Shown in pieces: positions 12,336 to 24,490 of a stretch of 64,000 nt of DNA. Source of the stretch: Mytilus trossulus (lineage: Eukaryota; Mollusca; Bivalvia; Mytilida; Mytilidae); contig NC_086378.1 of assembly GCF_036588685.1 (NCBI RefSeq), forward strand, positions 37,859,578 through 37,923,577, written 5' to 3'. The translations under genes and the position numbers were made by a program. Every line of letters begins with the position of its first letter. Position 1 is the stretch's first letter. The notes beneath the pieces are model-generated. The model saw nothing but the letters and a program-made list of their open reading frames with translations, did no database searches and was not told the origin of the DNA.

Positions 12336-13125
12336 TTGAACCAAGCATTTTCAATTTTTATATATTGTTTCTGATGACAATCTGGGGGTTAAGTTTGATT
12401 TTGACGCTTTTTTTCTTCTGTCGATCATGACTCATGCATGGTCCTTTGTTTATTAAGTGTTGATTTGCCATCGTGTCGTTTACATGTTATAACTTGTGAA
12501 TATTTTAACAAAACTGCAATCAGTTTTTCCAGTTGTTTTTAATATAAACAAAATACCGAACTTTAAATTCATATGAAACCCCAAATTTAAAAAAATAATG
12601 CATATATTTTTTTTATAACTAAATGGATAGTTTTCATTAAAAACTTTTGTACATATACTTTTTTTCTGAAAAAAATTCTTTAATTTGTTCATATTCAAAA
12701 GAAGGTAACTTTATTTGAATTGCTTCCTTCCTTCCAGAAAGCAATTCGTCGATACCTTTTTCGTATGCAAAGTGCCCTCAGCGTGACCCTCTTGTAGAAA
12801 TCCGGTGATCGCAATACGCATGGATCTGTCCTTAAAATAAACTATTATCTGATTGTACATGTTAAACACGTGCTCAAAATCCACGTTTAATTGTTGATTG
12901 TTTACTATAAGGTGTCAATCGGTAAACTTCGGCTTCTAAACACGGCATTTAAGTAGCTGCCATATTTTCACTTCATAACAGGTACAGAGAGAGAGAAAAA
13001 ATGACGATTATACAATATGGTTGCGTAAATAATGATAAAATCGTGCACAGAAGACTATAAGTATATGCATAGAAGACTAAGTATATTCATGCATTGGTTC
13101 AAGAATTGAATAAACATTATTTTTC
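12336..13125. other. No gene; possible dispersed repeat at 12730-13000
   Basis: The part around 12740-12965 ('cgtcgatacctttttcgtat', 'atttaagtagctgccatatt') has less AT-driven composition and looks like mussel dispersed repeat, but no second copy is present here to confirm that. Confidence 0.3.
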
Positions 13126-13129
13126 TTCG

Positions 13130-13260
13130 GTCACTCGTTTCATATGACTTTAAGGAAAATTCAAAACGAAAAGTCTCCATAAAGTATTGCAAAATAGGAA
13201 ACTTAAACACATCTACTAAATAGAAAACTTCTGTCATATTCCTGACTTTGGGGGACGACC
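13130..13260 (+). repeat. F4 dispersed repeat fragment
   Basis: 'aaggaaaattcaaaacgaaa', 'agtctccataaagtattg' and 'tgtcatattcctgactttgg' are diverged from the F4 start and from a shared 3' module. Confidence 0.4.
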
Positions 13261-14280
13261 ATTTGATATTCTAAGGGGGATGCAGAAGGATTTGTTTTTG
13301 ATCAGTCATTTAATTTTTTTAGGACTAAAAGGACAGTTTATTTATTTTCTGCACTGTTGAAGCATATTTTTCATTTTCATTAAAACAAGTGACTGATTAT
13401 TTATTTTTACTATCATATTTATAATATTTGAAAACCTACAATTTTTAAATTGTTTTTTTTTCATTCTTAAAAGAATAATACATGTATAGTCAAGTCATTA
13501 ATGATGTACCATTAAATCAGAATTAATCCTCCTCATCTGGACATGCTGGAATTGAATTTTCTTAACTCCAAACTGCATATATTGCATACGTGCAAGGTAA
13601 AGCTGGGTAGTAACTAGCCTCTTTGAACAGTAATGTCACACACATTTGACGAGCGGAGCGAATGGTGGGGGTTAGGGCGCTGAATGTCCCAAAAAGATGT
13701 AGAAAAATGATACGAAAATCATGCAATATGCGCGTTTCCAAGACCCTTCCATATTCTGAAACACAAGTTCTGTTTTAATTATTTTTTTCGACAATATTTT
13801 GGTTTCAAAGCTAAATATATAGATCCAGGGTAAGACTTTTAGTTTTAAGTTACAACATCACAAGACCAATTTGTAAGATAAAGCAAAAATGTTATTCACA
13901 TACTTAAGTATTTTGCTGCTGGCTTATTTTTAATGATTTTTTGGCTTGCAGAAAATCTTTCATACCTGTTATTTCTTTATTTTTTTAAAATGGAATCAAG
14001 TTAAGAGGGGGCTGATTATCATTTATATTCATGGAACTATGTCAGGGTAAGGTTTTATAACACATTTCAATTGCAGCTTGGTGAAGTTCCTAACTGGGAG
14101 ACAATTAAAAGAAGTTTGCAAAATTAGATAAAAAATTTCCAAATAATATAAAACTCAAGCTTAAAACAAAGTTACTGAATTACAAACGGAATGCAACACT
14201 ACTAAGAGAATACATAGGGGCAACCAATGAACAAAAGACAAACCCGGGAACAGATAAAGCACAAATCATAAACAATAGAC
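13261..14280. other. No gene seen
   Basis: AT-rich sequence with homopolymer runs; nothing supportable. Confidence 0.45.
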
Positions 14281-14312
14281 AAATAAAAATAAAAATAAAA
14301 AATAAAAATAAA
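14281..14312 (+). repeat. (AAAAT)n-type microsatellite
   Basis: About six imperfect copies of a 5-6 bp A-rich unit (aaataaaaataaaa...). Confidence 0.75.
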
Positions 14313-14384
14313 TTAGAAACATAGATCGTGTAAAACTGGGACTACGCCAGAGGGTGAACAGAAATTGCTTATTGTTAGACACTC

Positions 14385-14440
14385 GCCGTGATAAATAAAG
14401 GCAACAGTAGTATACCGCTGTTCAAATTAACAATTTGATA
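14385..14440 (+). repeat. F3 terminus fragment
   Basis: 'ataaataaaggcaacagta' followed by 'gtataccgctgttcaaatt' is the F3 terminal motif alone. Confidence 0.6.
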
Positions 14441-16684
14441 TGAAGAGAAGCGTTTCCCGAAATATAGTTACAGCCCTGTAATAAAAGAGAGATAAATGTT
14501 CCTGAGACAACATACCTCAAGTTAAATGAAACCCATTTGCAGACAATTCAAGTACATTAATATTCATACATTGTATTATTATCATCCCCTTACATGCATT
14601 TCCTTCTGTAGAATGTGGGATCAAACGTGGTTTTATAGATAGCTCTACCTATTAACCTGTTTGTTGTTTTTGATGATAAATAGAGGTCAACCATGATTTT
14701 GACAAATTTTAACTGTGCTGTCCAGGTGTTGTGATCTTGATTGTTTTATCAACAAATGAAGTTGAACCCGGTTCACTATCCTTTTGACATTTTTGTCTGA
14801 AATAAAAAGGAACACATTGACCTAATAAGACACCTAAAGATCACAAAGAAGAAACTGGCAGACGTCACCTTTGTTGTCTTTTGGCTTTACACTGGTTATA
14901 TTGAAGCTTATTGACAGAAATTGCATTAGGCAGATCAACCATCGTCCATGGCAGATAAAACACTACAGTCTGGTATGTTATCATAATTGATTATTGCATG
15001 ATGTCAAATCTTAGATTTCCGGTAAACATGTATGCGAAAAATGCTTGCTCAACTTTTGTCATTTCAAAGCTACCAATATAGGAACAGACTGTTCCTTTTC
15101 TAATTAAATGGATTTTTTGTTAACTGTGTATGTACAGATTTTGAGTCATTAATAGATATCCATCGGGCCATATCCTTATTTTTTTCAATTCTATAAAGGA
15201 TTGTATTTTCGTCTGAATTTGTTATTTTACCATTCTTGTCATAGCACATGCTTTCGTTATTATTCACATTTACTTGATAATTTCACTTGCTAAATAATAT
15301 TTTCAACTTGAAAGTTCTTTATGAAGAAACTTTCGAGACAATGAAGTAATTGGGTATTTTACAGTTTTAATGTTTATTGTTTAATGGTTTTATTGTTAAC
15401 ATTATGTAAATCAATTTCCGAAAACGTAATAGATTGTATTAAATGTTTCAAGATAGTATAGGAAATGCAAATCATTTAAAATGTATGGCATGCATAACTA
15501 TCATATTTCCTTCTGGCAATTTTAAAGTAAAAAATGGAATTGTAATGCTAAAAGATATCACGAACTGCTTTATTTGGTATACTTTATTTCATCCTAACAT
15601 TGATTACGCAACTGTTTTCTCTGCAATAATTATGATTAATGATAATTATTTGCGCTACGAATCATAGATTTTTATGTCATATACCGTGTAACGTTAATGA
15701 TAAAATTTGTTACTTTTTTTTGGCTGTAGAGCAAATTAATTTAGGACATTAAAATTGTAATAATTGTAAAGAAAACTACCATTATAAGTTAATACGACAA
15801 CCACCTATTTAATCTAAAGTTTATTGGAATCGTGAAACGTCGGCAGTTCAAAAGTCTACGAATGTTTGCTCAATCGGACAGATGCATTTTGATTTTGACT
15901 TTTATATTAAGGAAATCTATCATTGTATGATCTCACAAAATAGCTTTGTATCTGTAGTGCTAGTTTGTTTGTTTTTTTTATGATTTTTTGCTGATTTGCT
16001 TTTGACGGATGAGTACACAATTTTATACGACGGCCTTTTTTAAAAAGCGGTATGATTAAAAACTAATCATATGGACACGTATCTACAGTCCTTGTAAATT
16101 TTAGAACAGAGAGAATCTATAAGATATTGATGTACATCTGAATATAATAGAAAACAGTTTAACTAAAAAAAATTATTACGCACCTCTTCTTCTTCCAAAT
16201 GATTATAGGTTTGTTGACATTGATCAATATGGGACATGCAAGACAGAAAAAAGAAAAATATCAATAACTATTATTTTTTAAATGAATAGAAAGCAAAGAT
16301 AATAGTCAATGCTGTGAAACTGTGTCATGATGACATTTCTGCTATAAAAAGAACTGTACAAAGTTTAATTTCAATCCCATGCTGTTTTGTTGTTACTTAC
16401 TTTAATGTTTCACATTACAAATGGAGTTTTAAAAGATCCGATAGTATTTTTATTTTTGATTTTGTAAAAGACGGGATATGATGATTAAAAGATGATTGTT
16501 AGTTGCTTAGCGTTCGTTCTCAAATACTAGTGAAAAGTTCATCTGCGGGACGATTCATTTAGTATAAAACAGTTATCCTTTTATTATGTTGATTTTTCCT
16601 TTTTCCCACATAGACATGTTCATTTGCAATACGTGTGTGCAGTGAAAGAAAGATACATATGTCAATTGTCTTACTTTCATGTTT
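14441..16684. other. No gene seen
   Basis: 2.2 kb of AT-rich sequence. The plus ORF at 15443-15667 has no domain, no flanking splice signal and no composition change, so it is not called. Confidence 0.45.
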
Positions 16685-16720
16685 CATGGATAAATAAACA
16701 GTAGTAAACCGCTGTTTTCT
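16685..16720 (+). repeat. F3 terminus fragment
   Basis: 'ggataaataaacagtagtaa' followed by 'accgctgttttc', a diverged F3 end. Confidence 0.4.
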
Positions 16721-16767
16721 AAATTTTTATAAACAACTCCGTCATATAATTCCTCTAACTTTACTGA

Positions 16768-16960
16768 GGGTTTCACCACCCCAGTAGTCAACACTTCTGC
16801 GTTGACGTGAATTATCAGTGATATGGTCATAATTTATAAATTAACTGTTCACAAAACTTTGAAATACTATGGCTTTTCAACCTCAGTAAAAGATAACCAT
16901 AGCTGGGTTGGTTTGTTTTAGTTTTTTTTTTTATCCCCAATGCTTTTCAACTTATATAAA
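16768..16960 (+). repeat. F1 repeat, partial diverged copy
   Basis: 'tttcaccaccccagtagtca', 'acacttctgcgttgacgtga' and 'atggtcataatttataaatt' follow the start of the 356-bp units at 22.2 kb. The GACGAAACGCG half is missing. Confidence 0.6.
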
Positions 16961-18545
16961 AAAAATATTAGGTTAAAAAAAAAGGCAATGTTTTAAGATT
17001 TTATTTGAAAACGCAAACACAGATACATGTGTAACAGCGGTATCAATAAATTCATAAATGTGGAAATAACAATTACATATAAAAACATTTCAACACTTGT
17101 TAACATTTTTGATAAACACAGAAAATTGCATACACAGGTGTTCACTATATATTGAAAGCAGTCCCTTTTATTAGGATTCACTGTAACGTAGGTAGGTAAA
17201 CAATAAAACTTTAAGGATGTTTGCTTGTAATGTTTTCGAATTTTTGTCAGATTTTCAGAATCCTCTAGTTTTATCCATTTGAAAACCTTTAACAAATTGT
17301 CCATTGACCCCCTATTTCTTTTCATAAATCTGTTACATGTTTAATGATAAGCCATCTGTAAAAGTCCTATAAAATTTTAATTCTTTTTGAGAACTTAAAC
17401 TTGTCAGTGATAAAGCTACGAAAAGTCATGAGAGAACATTTTCCCGCCAAAATTTCAATGGCTAATATCTCCAAAACAAGCACATTGACATATATATTTT
17501 GTTTTCTCTTTTAATTCCTTTATTTATCCCCTATCAATATAAACTAGTGTTTAAAAAAAAATATATTTAAAAAACGAGAAGCGAACTCCTCTATTTCGGT
17601 AAATTTTATCTTCTTCAAATTTCGTATGGGAGACAAACATGTGAATTTCCTTAAAATATGTGATCCAATGCCTAAATTATATATGAAGGTAAGGAAGCTT
17701 TCTAAAGAATTTTATTTCGACATCAATTTAAATCGTCCATGTCATCAAACTTTTATATCAGTATACCACGTTTTAACTCTCTGATTATAAAGTATGAACA
17801 ATTTACAAGAGTAGCCCATTTGATTATAATTCAATGCCAGTACAGAATTATCCCATTTAAGGTTTAGTTATGTAATTGGCTTTAAAGCATAAATCTATAC
17901 AATAAAGAACAAAGTTTTGATGCATTATTCACAGTTTAACAATATATAAAATCAATCTAACTTTCACCTTTACCTCCAGAGGAAATCTTCCAATTCCTTC
18001 ATAAACCATGCGTAGTGTTGCTAACTTGCCGTGTCCTTTTGCAAAACTTCAAGTGAGTCTGTTGCATTAAATTTGTTTGATTGTTATCTCATTTTTTAAA
18101 TCGTATCTGTGACGTATCCTTAATTTGAGTAAAGACAAGTACGATAGACACTGCAATAATTTGACTAGCAAGCTCGCAATACTCTTCAACTTAAAACAAA
18201 AGATACCACAGCTTGCTGTGTTTTTGTTTTGATGTCATTAAATGTTCTAAGCATTTTGCTTTACTTTATTTTGGTTGCGCCAAACGGATAGTTTAGTTTA
18301 AATAAATTTATTTATAGTGGATTGGGAAACATGTATTGCAACTTATATTAACCCCTTTCCACTTTGCGGGTGAGAGGGCTGCCTTGTAGCAACATTAGCT
18401 AAACGGATAGAGTGCACAAACGATAAGACAATATTTAGTTACACGTGTGGCCAAGTTAATTGAATGTTATTATACTGCAATCAAAGTATAATATCAATTG
18501 CCATAAGCAGGTGATATGATAATTAATATTATTATACTTCACGTT
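16961..18545. other. No gene seen
   Basis: The minus ORF 17325-16993 (110 aa) is the longest here. It has no domain, and its upstream part (17200-17760, with 'gtccattgaccccctatttc') looks like a dispersed repeat, but no second copy lies in the window. Confidence 0.35.
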
Positions 18546-18551
18546 AAAATG

Positions 18552-18660
18552 CAATATTTTGATTGGCTTATACGAGGGTGTTAATTTACTCTATCACATA
18601 GCTGAGAGGGTGACAATTTTTTTCAATGTTACCCTCTCGTCCAGACCAATCAAAATCGAC
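18552..18660. mobile_element. Inverted-repeat element, family shared with 18902-19028
   Basis: ATTTTGATTGG at 18556-18566 pairs with CCAATCAAAAT at 18646-18656. Inside it, GAGAGGGT (18605-18612) pairs with ACCCTCTC (18631-18638). The segment CACATAGCTGAGAGGGTGA is shared with the palindrome 300 bp downstream. It is likely a small non-autonomous foldback element. Confidence 0.5.
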
Positions 18661-18901
18661 AATTTAAAAGACAATGAATTGAATTTACATCAAGTTATTG
18701 AATACAGTGCTTAAGTTTTACATTTTGGCTCAGATTTTATTATTTAACTGTCAAAATAAAAAAATTAAAAAAACTTGCTTAATTTTGTTGTTTTTTCGAA
18801 TACCCATAACGTTGTTATGTACGTGACGTCATAGAAAAATACTTTTAAAATAAAATTAATCTGTAAAAGACAATAATGATATAATATTCAGTATAATAAA
18901 T

Positions 18902-19028
18902 TAAATAACACATAGCTGAGAGGGTGATAGAGCAGATTGGTACCCCTCGAAAAAGCATTCGCCGCGGTTGACAATGTTTTCTCGGGGTACCAATCTGCTC
19001 TATCACACTCTCATCTATGTGTTATTTA
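18902..19028. mobile_element. Near-perfect 127-bp palindrome (foldback/MITE-like)
   Basis: TAAATAACACATAG...GGTGATAGAGCAGATTGG plus TACCCC on the left is mirrored by GGGGTACCAATCTGCTCTAT...CTATGTGTTATTTA on the right. The arms run to about 50 bp with few mismatches around a loop of about 25 bases containing CGCCGCGG. As single-stranded DNA or RNA it would form one strong hairpin. No ORF. Confidence 0.7.
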
Positions 19029-19319
19029 TATACTTTTTAATTGTGTCTCGCATGAAATAAAATAAGGTTTTGTCTTTGAAAAATAAATCATTTACTTGAA
19101 TGTCTTTTTAACAGTTTTGTTTTGGTCCGAAATGATTAGTTATTGCATTTACAATGATCAAACTGCGAAGTTTCAACTTTTGCAAAACAAATAGGGGGCG
19201 ATTAAGAAATTGATACTATTTATTGACACCTGTCTATCTTTGTATATTGACCTGTACGTGTCGAAATGACAACAATATTAAAAAAAGGTAGAAAAGTAAA
19301 AACAAAATTACATAACTTC

Positions 19320-19575
19320 TTAAAAACTAAAAAAAATAAACGTCATCAACCACGGAAATAGAAAACAATCACTGTCATATTTCTGACTTGGTATAGTCTC
19401 CCACTTCTATGGCAGTTATTCATAGTTCCGTTATATTGAGTGGGTAACCCAAACAGACGTAATTGGTTGATTTGACAGTAATTGGGATCCAGTAGCCAAA
19501 ATTGTGTAAACGTGCATTACATACATACAACTCAACGACTAAAATACTGAAACGAAACATTCAAATGGATCTAAA
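19320..19575 (+). repeat. F4 dispersed repeat, 3' module
   Basis: 'actgtcatatttctgacttg' followed by 'ttgacagtaattgggatcca' and 'aaaattgtgtaaacgtgca' matches the copy at 35.2 kb ('ttgacaataattgggatcca', 'aaaatgtgtaaacaaaca'). Confidence 0.55.
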
Positions 19576-19721
19576 ATTAAAAAAGACGTAAAGAAAAAGG
19601 TGTTGTTGTGATATTAAAGTTGACAATACCAAAGAAGTTTTAGTAGGAAAAAATAAATTGACAAAAATGCAGATAACTAAGATCTCTTTTTGCATTGAAA
19701 TGGGGGAAACGTTTGTCATAT

Positions 19722-19727
19722 TTTATT
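19722..19727 (-). promoter_or_regulatory. Candidate polyadenylation signal of the FAMeT-domain gene
   Basis: AATAAA on the minus strand, about 220 bases beyond the stop codon at 19946. The distance suits a 3' UTR, but AATAAA is frequent by chance in DNA this AT-rich. Confidence 0.35.
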
Positions 19728-19945
19728 ATTATTTCGCAGTCAAGAACTTGATTTAAAGAAAATAGCACCGTACTTCTGTTAAAGATCGGGGTAAATAGTG
19801 CAGATGATATATGTACGAATTGTAGTAATCTAGCAGCATGTTAATTTTGTGCATGAACATGCTTAGCAGATGTCAATTCAAGGTAATTTCAGCCTTTCCA
19901 AGTAAAACTGCACATTGATATTTTACAACAATATTTTTGATTGAT

Positions 19946-20331
19946 TCAGCGTTTATAAATTTGTTGTGCTGCTTTGAACAAATTAATAATATCAGACCCG
20001 AAAATTAAAACGACGATTGTGACCAGAAATAGTACGCCGACTGAACCAATCGATTTTGCAGAAGGACGATTATCTGGTGCAGATATTTTTGTACGTAAAT
20101 ATGCTGATGTGTTGGTCTTATCGATTGTTAAATTTTTTCGCAAATTTTCAAGTTCATCAGTAAGAATCACTCGTATTTCATCCAATGTAAGATTTAAGTT
20201 TTTAAGATAGAGCCATTTACTATTCGGGACCCGCGAACATGGACACATGCAGACTTGGTTTTCTTGAGTACTATCGCCAACTGTGGTAGTTGTTTGTTGA
20301 ACTGGAATATTGCATCCGTCTGGAATTGAAA
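19946..20331 (-). CDS. FAMeT-domain membrane protein, terminal exon 3 (CxCPC motif and TM)
   Basis: Exon 3 encodes residues 166-293 and the stop. The acceptor is 'ttcttttag' directly before TTTCAATTCC; it enters in phase 1, matching the phase-1 donor of exon 2. Visible parts: a short linker, CMCPCSR at residues 193-199, a Leu/Glu/Lys-rich probable helix (about 208-245), the segment KISAPDNRPSAKSIG, one hydrophobic transmembrane segment at about 260-284, and a short basic tail ending IYKR. This points to a single-pass type I membrane protein with the FAMeT domain outside. I recall similar tails (CxCPC, helix, SAPD..S..IG, TM) on other molluscan membrane proteins with unrelated ectodomains; that is recall, not a search. 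Read alone, this exon would look like a 142-aa ORF with a false start inside the intron. Confidence 0.8.
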
Positions 20332-20680
20332 CTAAAAGAAAAAAATTAAAAACGTTATAGTAAATATTTAACAAAATTCATAGTAACAATCATAGTAAGA
20401 AAGACTGTTTCTTATGGAATCAAAGTAGTGCTATACATTTTCTTTTATTTTTTTGTTATATCGCAAACATTTTGCTCTTTTTCACAAACTTTTGCCAATA
20501 ATTTTCGCTTTTTAATTTTCTTGTTTTCACTACTTATTGGTAATCTGATTATGTCTGGTTTAACAAGCTTTGCCTTAATCAGATTTTAATTCCATATTCA
20601 ACTTTGCCCTTCTATCGGAATCAAACTAATGTTTAGTTTTTTTCTTTTTATCCCACCACCTTTTCCAACAAACAAAAAAT

Positions 20681-21310
20681 CGAAACTAAGAATAATGTTA
20701 TATTAGGAATTCATTTGTTGTATTGTATGACCGTTTTTCGCGGTCAAATATTCAGTTTTGAAAACATATTCGAAACTAAGAATAATGTTATATTAGGAAT
20801 TCATTTGTTGTATTGTATGACCGTTTTTCGCGGTCAAATATTCAGTTTCGAAAACATATTCGAAACTAAGAATAATGTTATATTAGGAATTCATTTGTTG
20901 TATTGTATGACCGTTTTTCGCGGTCAAATATTCAGTTTCGAAAACATGTTCGAAACTAAGAATAATGTTATATTAGGAATTCATTTGTTGTATTGTATGA
21001 CCGTTTTTCGCGGTCAAATATTCAGTTTCGAAAACATATTCGAAACTAAGAATAATGTTATATTAGGAATTCATTTGTCGTATTGTATGACCGTTTTTCG
21101 CGGTCAAATATTCAGTTTCGAAAACATATTAGAAACTAAGAATAATGTTATATTAGGAATTCATTTGTTGTATTGTATGACCGTTTTTCGCGGTCAAATA
21201 TTCAGTTTCGAAAACATATTCGAAACTAAGAATAATGTTATATTAGGAATTAATTTGTTGTATTGTATGACCGTTTTTCGCGGTCAAATATTCAGTTTCG
21301 AAAACATTTC
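20681..21310 (+). repeat. 90-bp minisatellite, seven near-identical copies
   Basis: The unit starts CGAAACTAAGAATAATG and contains GACCG-TTTTTCG-CGGTC, a short hairpin. Copies start at 20681, 20771, 20861, 20951, 21041, 21131 and 21221, and differ from each other at only one to three positions. Because 90 is a multiple of three, the plus strand stays open (20715-21407, 230 aa of a 30-aa repeat). The array lies in intron 2 of the minus-strand FAMeT gene, just upstream of exon 3. The homogeneity suggests recent expansion or gene conversion. Confidence 0.9.
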
Positions 21311-21589
21311 AACACTGACGCTTCACATATGCCTAGTACAACAGGTAACATTTTCGAGGAGGGATTATCTCAAGATGTTCAATGAGCAGAGGCACATATT
21401 TATCTAATTAACATTTTGAATAATGTATAAAAACATTATTTTCAATTATTTTATTAATTTACTGTCGCTGTATTGAAGCTGAAAATGATCAACCTTCGTG
21501 TATTCTTTTATAAAATAAAAGGGGATGGCTTTGTGTATGTAAGCAGAACTTTACACAGAAACTGACTGAACTGTCAGGATTATATTGCG

Positions 21590-22065
21590 TTAAATCGTGA
21601 AAATGGAAGGCATTATAGGGATGTCGCGCTTTCAATTTAGCTCTTGAAAACTGAGAATTGATCCTCATTGCAAAATTGCGATCCTCATTTCCTCACTGCG
21701 AAACATATTTTTATAAAGGAAGTCATTATACATACAGCTTAAGGGTAAAGACATAAATACGAAATATAGAAATGATTCAATAACTGGGATAAGGGAAAAA
21801 GACCAGTGCTCTTATAAAAATCCGTCTCCTTAAATTCAAAAAAAATTACTAGCTATAATTACATGCTGCATAGCAAACGAATATAGTCAATGATTACAAT
21901 AACATAGAGAGAAATATTTTAAGTTTATTTATATATATGTTGTGTACATTTTATTATTTTGTACTGGTTATTACTTGTACAAAAACTTGTACAGATACAA
22001 TTGTACAAGTAATTACCTGTACAATTTTTTGGGAGAAAATGATAATAACTTGTACAACTCACTAT
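21590..22065. repeat. Left arm of a large imperfect inverted repeat
   Basis: Two blocks match the right arm (23880-24330) in mirrored order. One is 21598-21670 ('aaaatggaaggcattatagg', 'agctcttgaaaact'). The other is 21930-22060, rich in ACTTGTAC/GTACAAGT palindromes ('ttgtacaagtaattacctgt'). The sequence between the blocks is not similar. The arms enclose three tandem F1 units. Confidence 0.55.
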
Positions 22066-22180
22066 CTTTAAGTTATATTTGTTTCTTTTTATTTAAAAAC
22101 TCTTCTCTTATGGGTTTTTTGTCGTATTTTTGAAATTTGTATTGTGTTTGTTTTTCTTTTCTTATTTTCAAGTGTATAAC

Positions 22181-23253
22181 TTTTTACACCACTGGGTCGA
22201 TACCACTGCTGGTGGACGTTTCGTCCCCGAGGGTATCACCAACCCAGTAGTCAGCACTTCGGTGTTGACATGAATATCAATTATATGGTCATTTTTATAA
22301 ATTTTCTGTTTACAAAACTTTTGAATTTTTCGAAAAACTAAGGATTTTCTTACCCCAGGAGTAGATTATCTTAGCCGTATTTGGCACAACTTTTTGGAAT
22401 TTCGGGTCCTCAATGCTCCTCAACTTTGTATTTGTTTTGGCTTTTTAACTATTTTGATCTGAGCGTCACTGATGAGTCTTATGTAGACGAAACGCGCATC
22501 TGGCGTATAAAATTATAATCCTGGTACTTTTGATAACTTTTACACCACTGGGTCGATGCCACTGCTGGTGGACGTTTCGTCCCCGAGGGTATCACCAACC
22601 CAGTAGTCAGCACTTCGGTGTTGACGTGAGTATCAATTATATGGTCATTTCTATAAATTTTCTGTTTACAAAACTTTGAATTTTTCGAAAAACTAAGGAT
22701 TTTCTTACCCCAGGAGTAGATTACCTTAGCCGTATTTGGCACAACTTTTTGGAATTTCGGGTCCTCAATGCTCCTCAACTTTGTATTTGTTTTGGCTTTT
22801 TAACTATTTTGATCTGAGCGTCACTGATGAGTCTTATGTAGACGAAACGCGCGTCTGGCGTATAAAATTATAATCCTGGTACTTTTGATAACTTTTTACA
22901 CCACTGGGTCGATGCCACTGCTGGTGGACGTTTCGTCCCCGAGTGTATCACCAACCCAGTAGTCAGCACTTCGGTGTTGACATGAATATCAATTATATGG
23001 TCATTTTTATAAATTTTCTGTTTACAAAACTTTGAATTTTTCGAAAAACCAAGGATTTTCTTACCCCAGGAGTAGATTACCTTAACCGTATTTGGCACAA
23101 CTTTTTGGAATTTTGGGTCCTCAATGCTCCTCAACTTTGTATTTGTTTTGGCTTTTTAACTATTTTGATCTGAGCGTCACTGATGAGTCTTATGTAGACG
23201 AAACGCGCGTCTGGCGTATAAAATTATAATCCTGGTACTTTTGATAACTTTTT
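22181..23253 (+). repeat. Three tandem 356-bp F1 units
   Basis: Units begin at TTTTTACACCACTGGGTCGA; the ACACCACTGGG motif recurs at 22186, 22542 and 22898, so the period is 356. Each runs through 'ctgctggtggacgtttcgtc', 'agtcagcacttcggtgttga', 'ctgagcgtcactgatgagtc' and 'gacgaaacgcg' to 'taatcctggtacttttgata'. Solo and partial copies elsewhere (4.7, 8.9, 12.1, 16.8, 34.5 kb) show it is a dispersed family that has become tandem here. Minus ORFs at 22778-22479 and 23134-22868 are the same stretch of two units and are not genes. Confidence 0.85.
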
Positions 23254-23879
23254 ATTAGTATTGCTTTTGAAATGTTAGAAGTTTACAGGATGTGATACGA
23301 CGAACAACTAATTTGATGATTTCAGAGCGACTTTTTTTCAAAATACACTGTTCACACATCTGAATAAAAAGTCTAATAACTTCTCTGCTTATATTTGCAA
23401 ATTGTTTGTTTTTTTACTCCTTATATGTTGTGTGGATGCCTCCATAACCAACTCCAGAATGTGCAGTTCTAATCAACGGGTAAAGTTCATCTACTGTACA
23501 ATAATATTTTTTTCAATTCCTGCTTCACTCAAAACAACATACTGCCTTAAGAAATATCTTTGAAGAGCAGTCTTTTGGGAACTTAATTTTGCTTCCTTTG
23601 CATTACCAATAGCCTCTCTGTATCTTACACGTGTAAATATTGAATTATTAGAAGATTTATTGTCATCACACAATTTAATTATTTTATCGTGAAATTTCTT
23701 TTCTATACTGTTTCACATCTCTACACTTTAGTTTTGACCACTAAACTGAACAGTTTTGCTCATAAATATGATATATAAAACGTACTCACTTATTGAGAGT
23801 TTATATCTTTAGGCTAAGTAATGAATTATTTGTTAAAAGCGAAACGATTTGTTGTGAACATCAAATAGGCCAAGGTAAA

Positions 23880-24330
23880 ATAATGATTTGTACAAGTTAT
23901 TATCTTTTTCTCAGTAAAAATTGTACTAGTAATTACTTGTACAATTGTATTTGCACAAGTAATAACTTGTATGATGGCATCATACAAGTAATTACTTGTA
24001 TAAATTTTTTGTACAGGTAATAACCTGTACAAAATAATAACATGTACACGACATGTATATATAAAAATAGCAAAGGAAGGAGGTGAAATGTGTTTTAGAA
24101 AAATAACATTGTTATTAAAGAATGAAAAAATATTTCATTTTATAGGGGAGAAAGTTTACTGAAAACAGGAAAGTACATTTAATGATGTTCAATAGCTATT
24201 TTTTTTTAAATACAAATGGCATATAAGGATTGTAATGGTGCAATGTGGATAAATTTATCGGTTTTCAAGAGCTTAATTGACAGCGGGCTATCTCTACAAT
24301 GCCTTCAATTTTTACGATTGTAAAAAATTA
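23880..24330. repeat. Right arm of the large imperfect inverted repeat
   Basis: Mirrors 21590-22065. It carries 'aattacttgtac', the 25-base near-palindrome ACTTGTATGATG...CATACAAGT at 23966-23990, and GTACAGGTAATAACCTGTAC at 24011-24030. Then, at 24240-24315, comes the reverse complement of the 21.6-kb block ('ttttcaagagcttaattgac', 'acaatgccttcaattttt'). Confidence 0.55.
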
Positions 24331-24490
24331 CCTAGAATAATGGAAAGATAGTTTTGACGAAGTAAAATCCTGACGGTTAAAATAAAATTGGAGACTAATA
24401 TATAAATACTTTTTATTGTTATCCTTACTATAACATCGAGTATAAGCATTGAATTTCTGAACGAGAAAATATGACTATTTAAGAACTTAA

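Noticed and set aside
16993..17325. 110-aa minus ORF
   Set aside because: No domain, AT-driven composition, and its sequence looks like dispersed repeat.
20715..21407. 230-aa protein made of 30-residue repeats
   Set aside because: Explained by the 90-bp minisatellite period; no homology recognised, and it lies in an intron on the opposite strand. Kept only as a finding about the repeat.
22479..23134. Two similar minus-strand proteins (about 90-99 aa) with shared sequence
   Set aside because: They are the reverse strand of adjacent F1 repeat units, so similarity comes from the repeat and not from paralogous genes.
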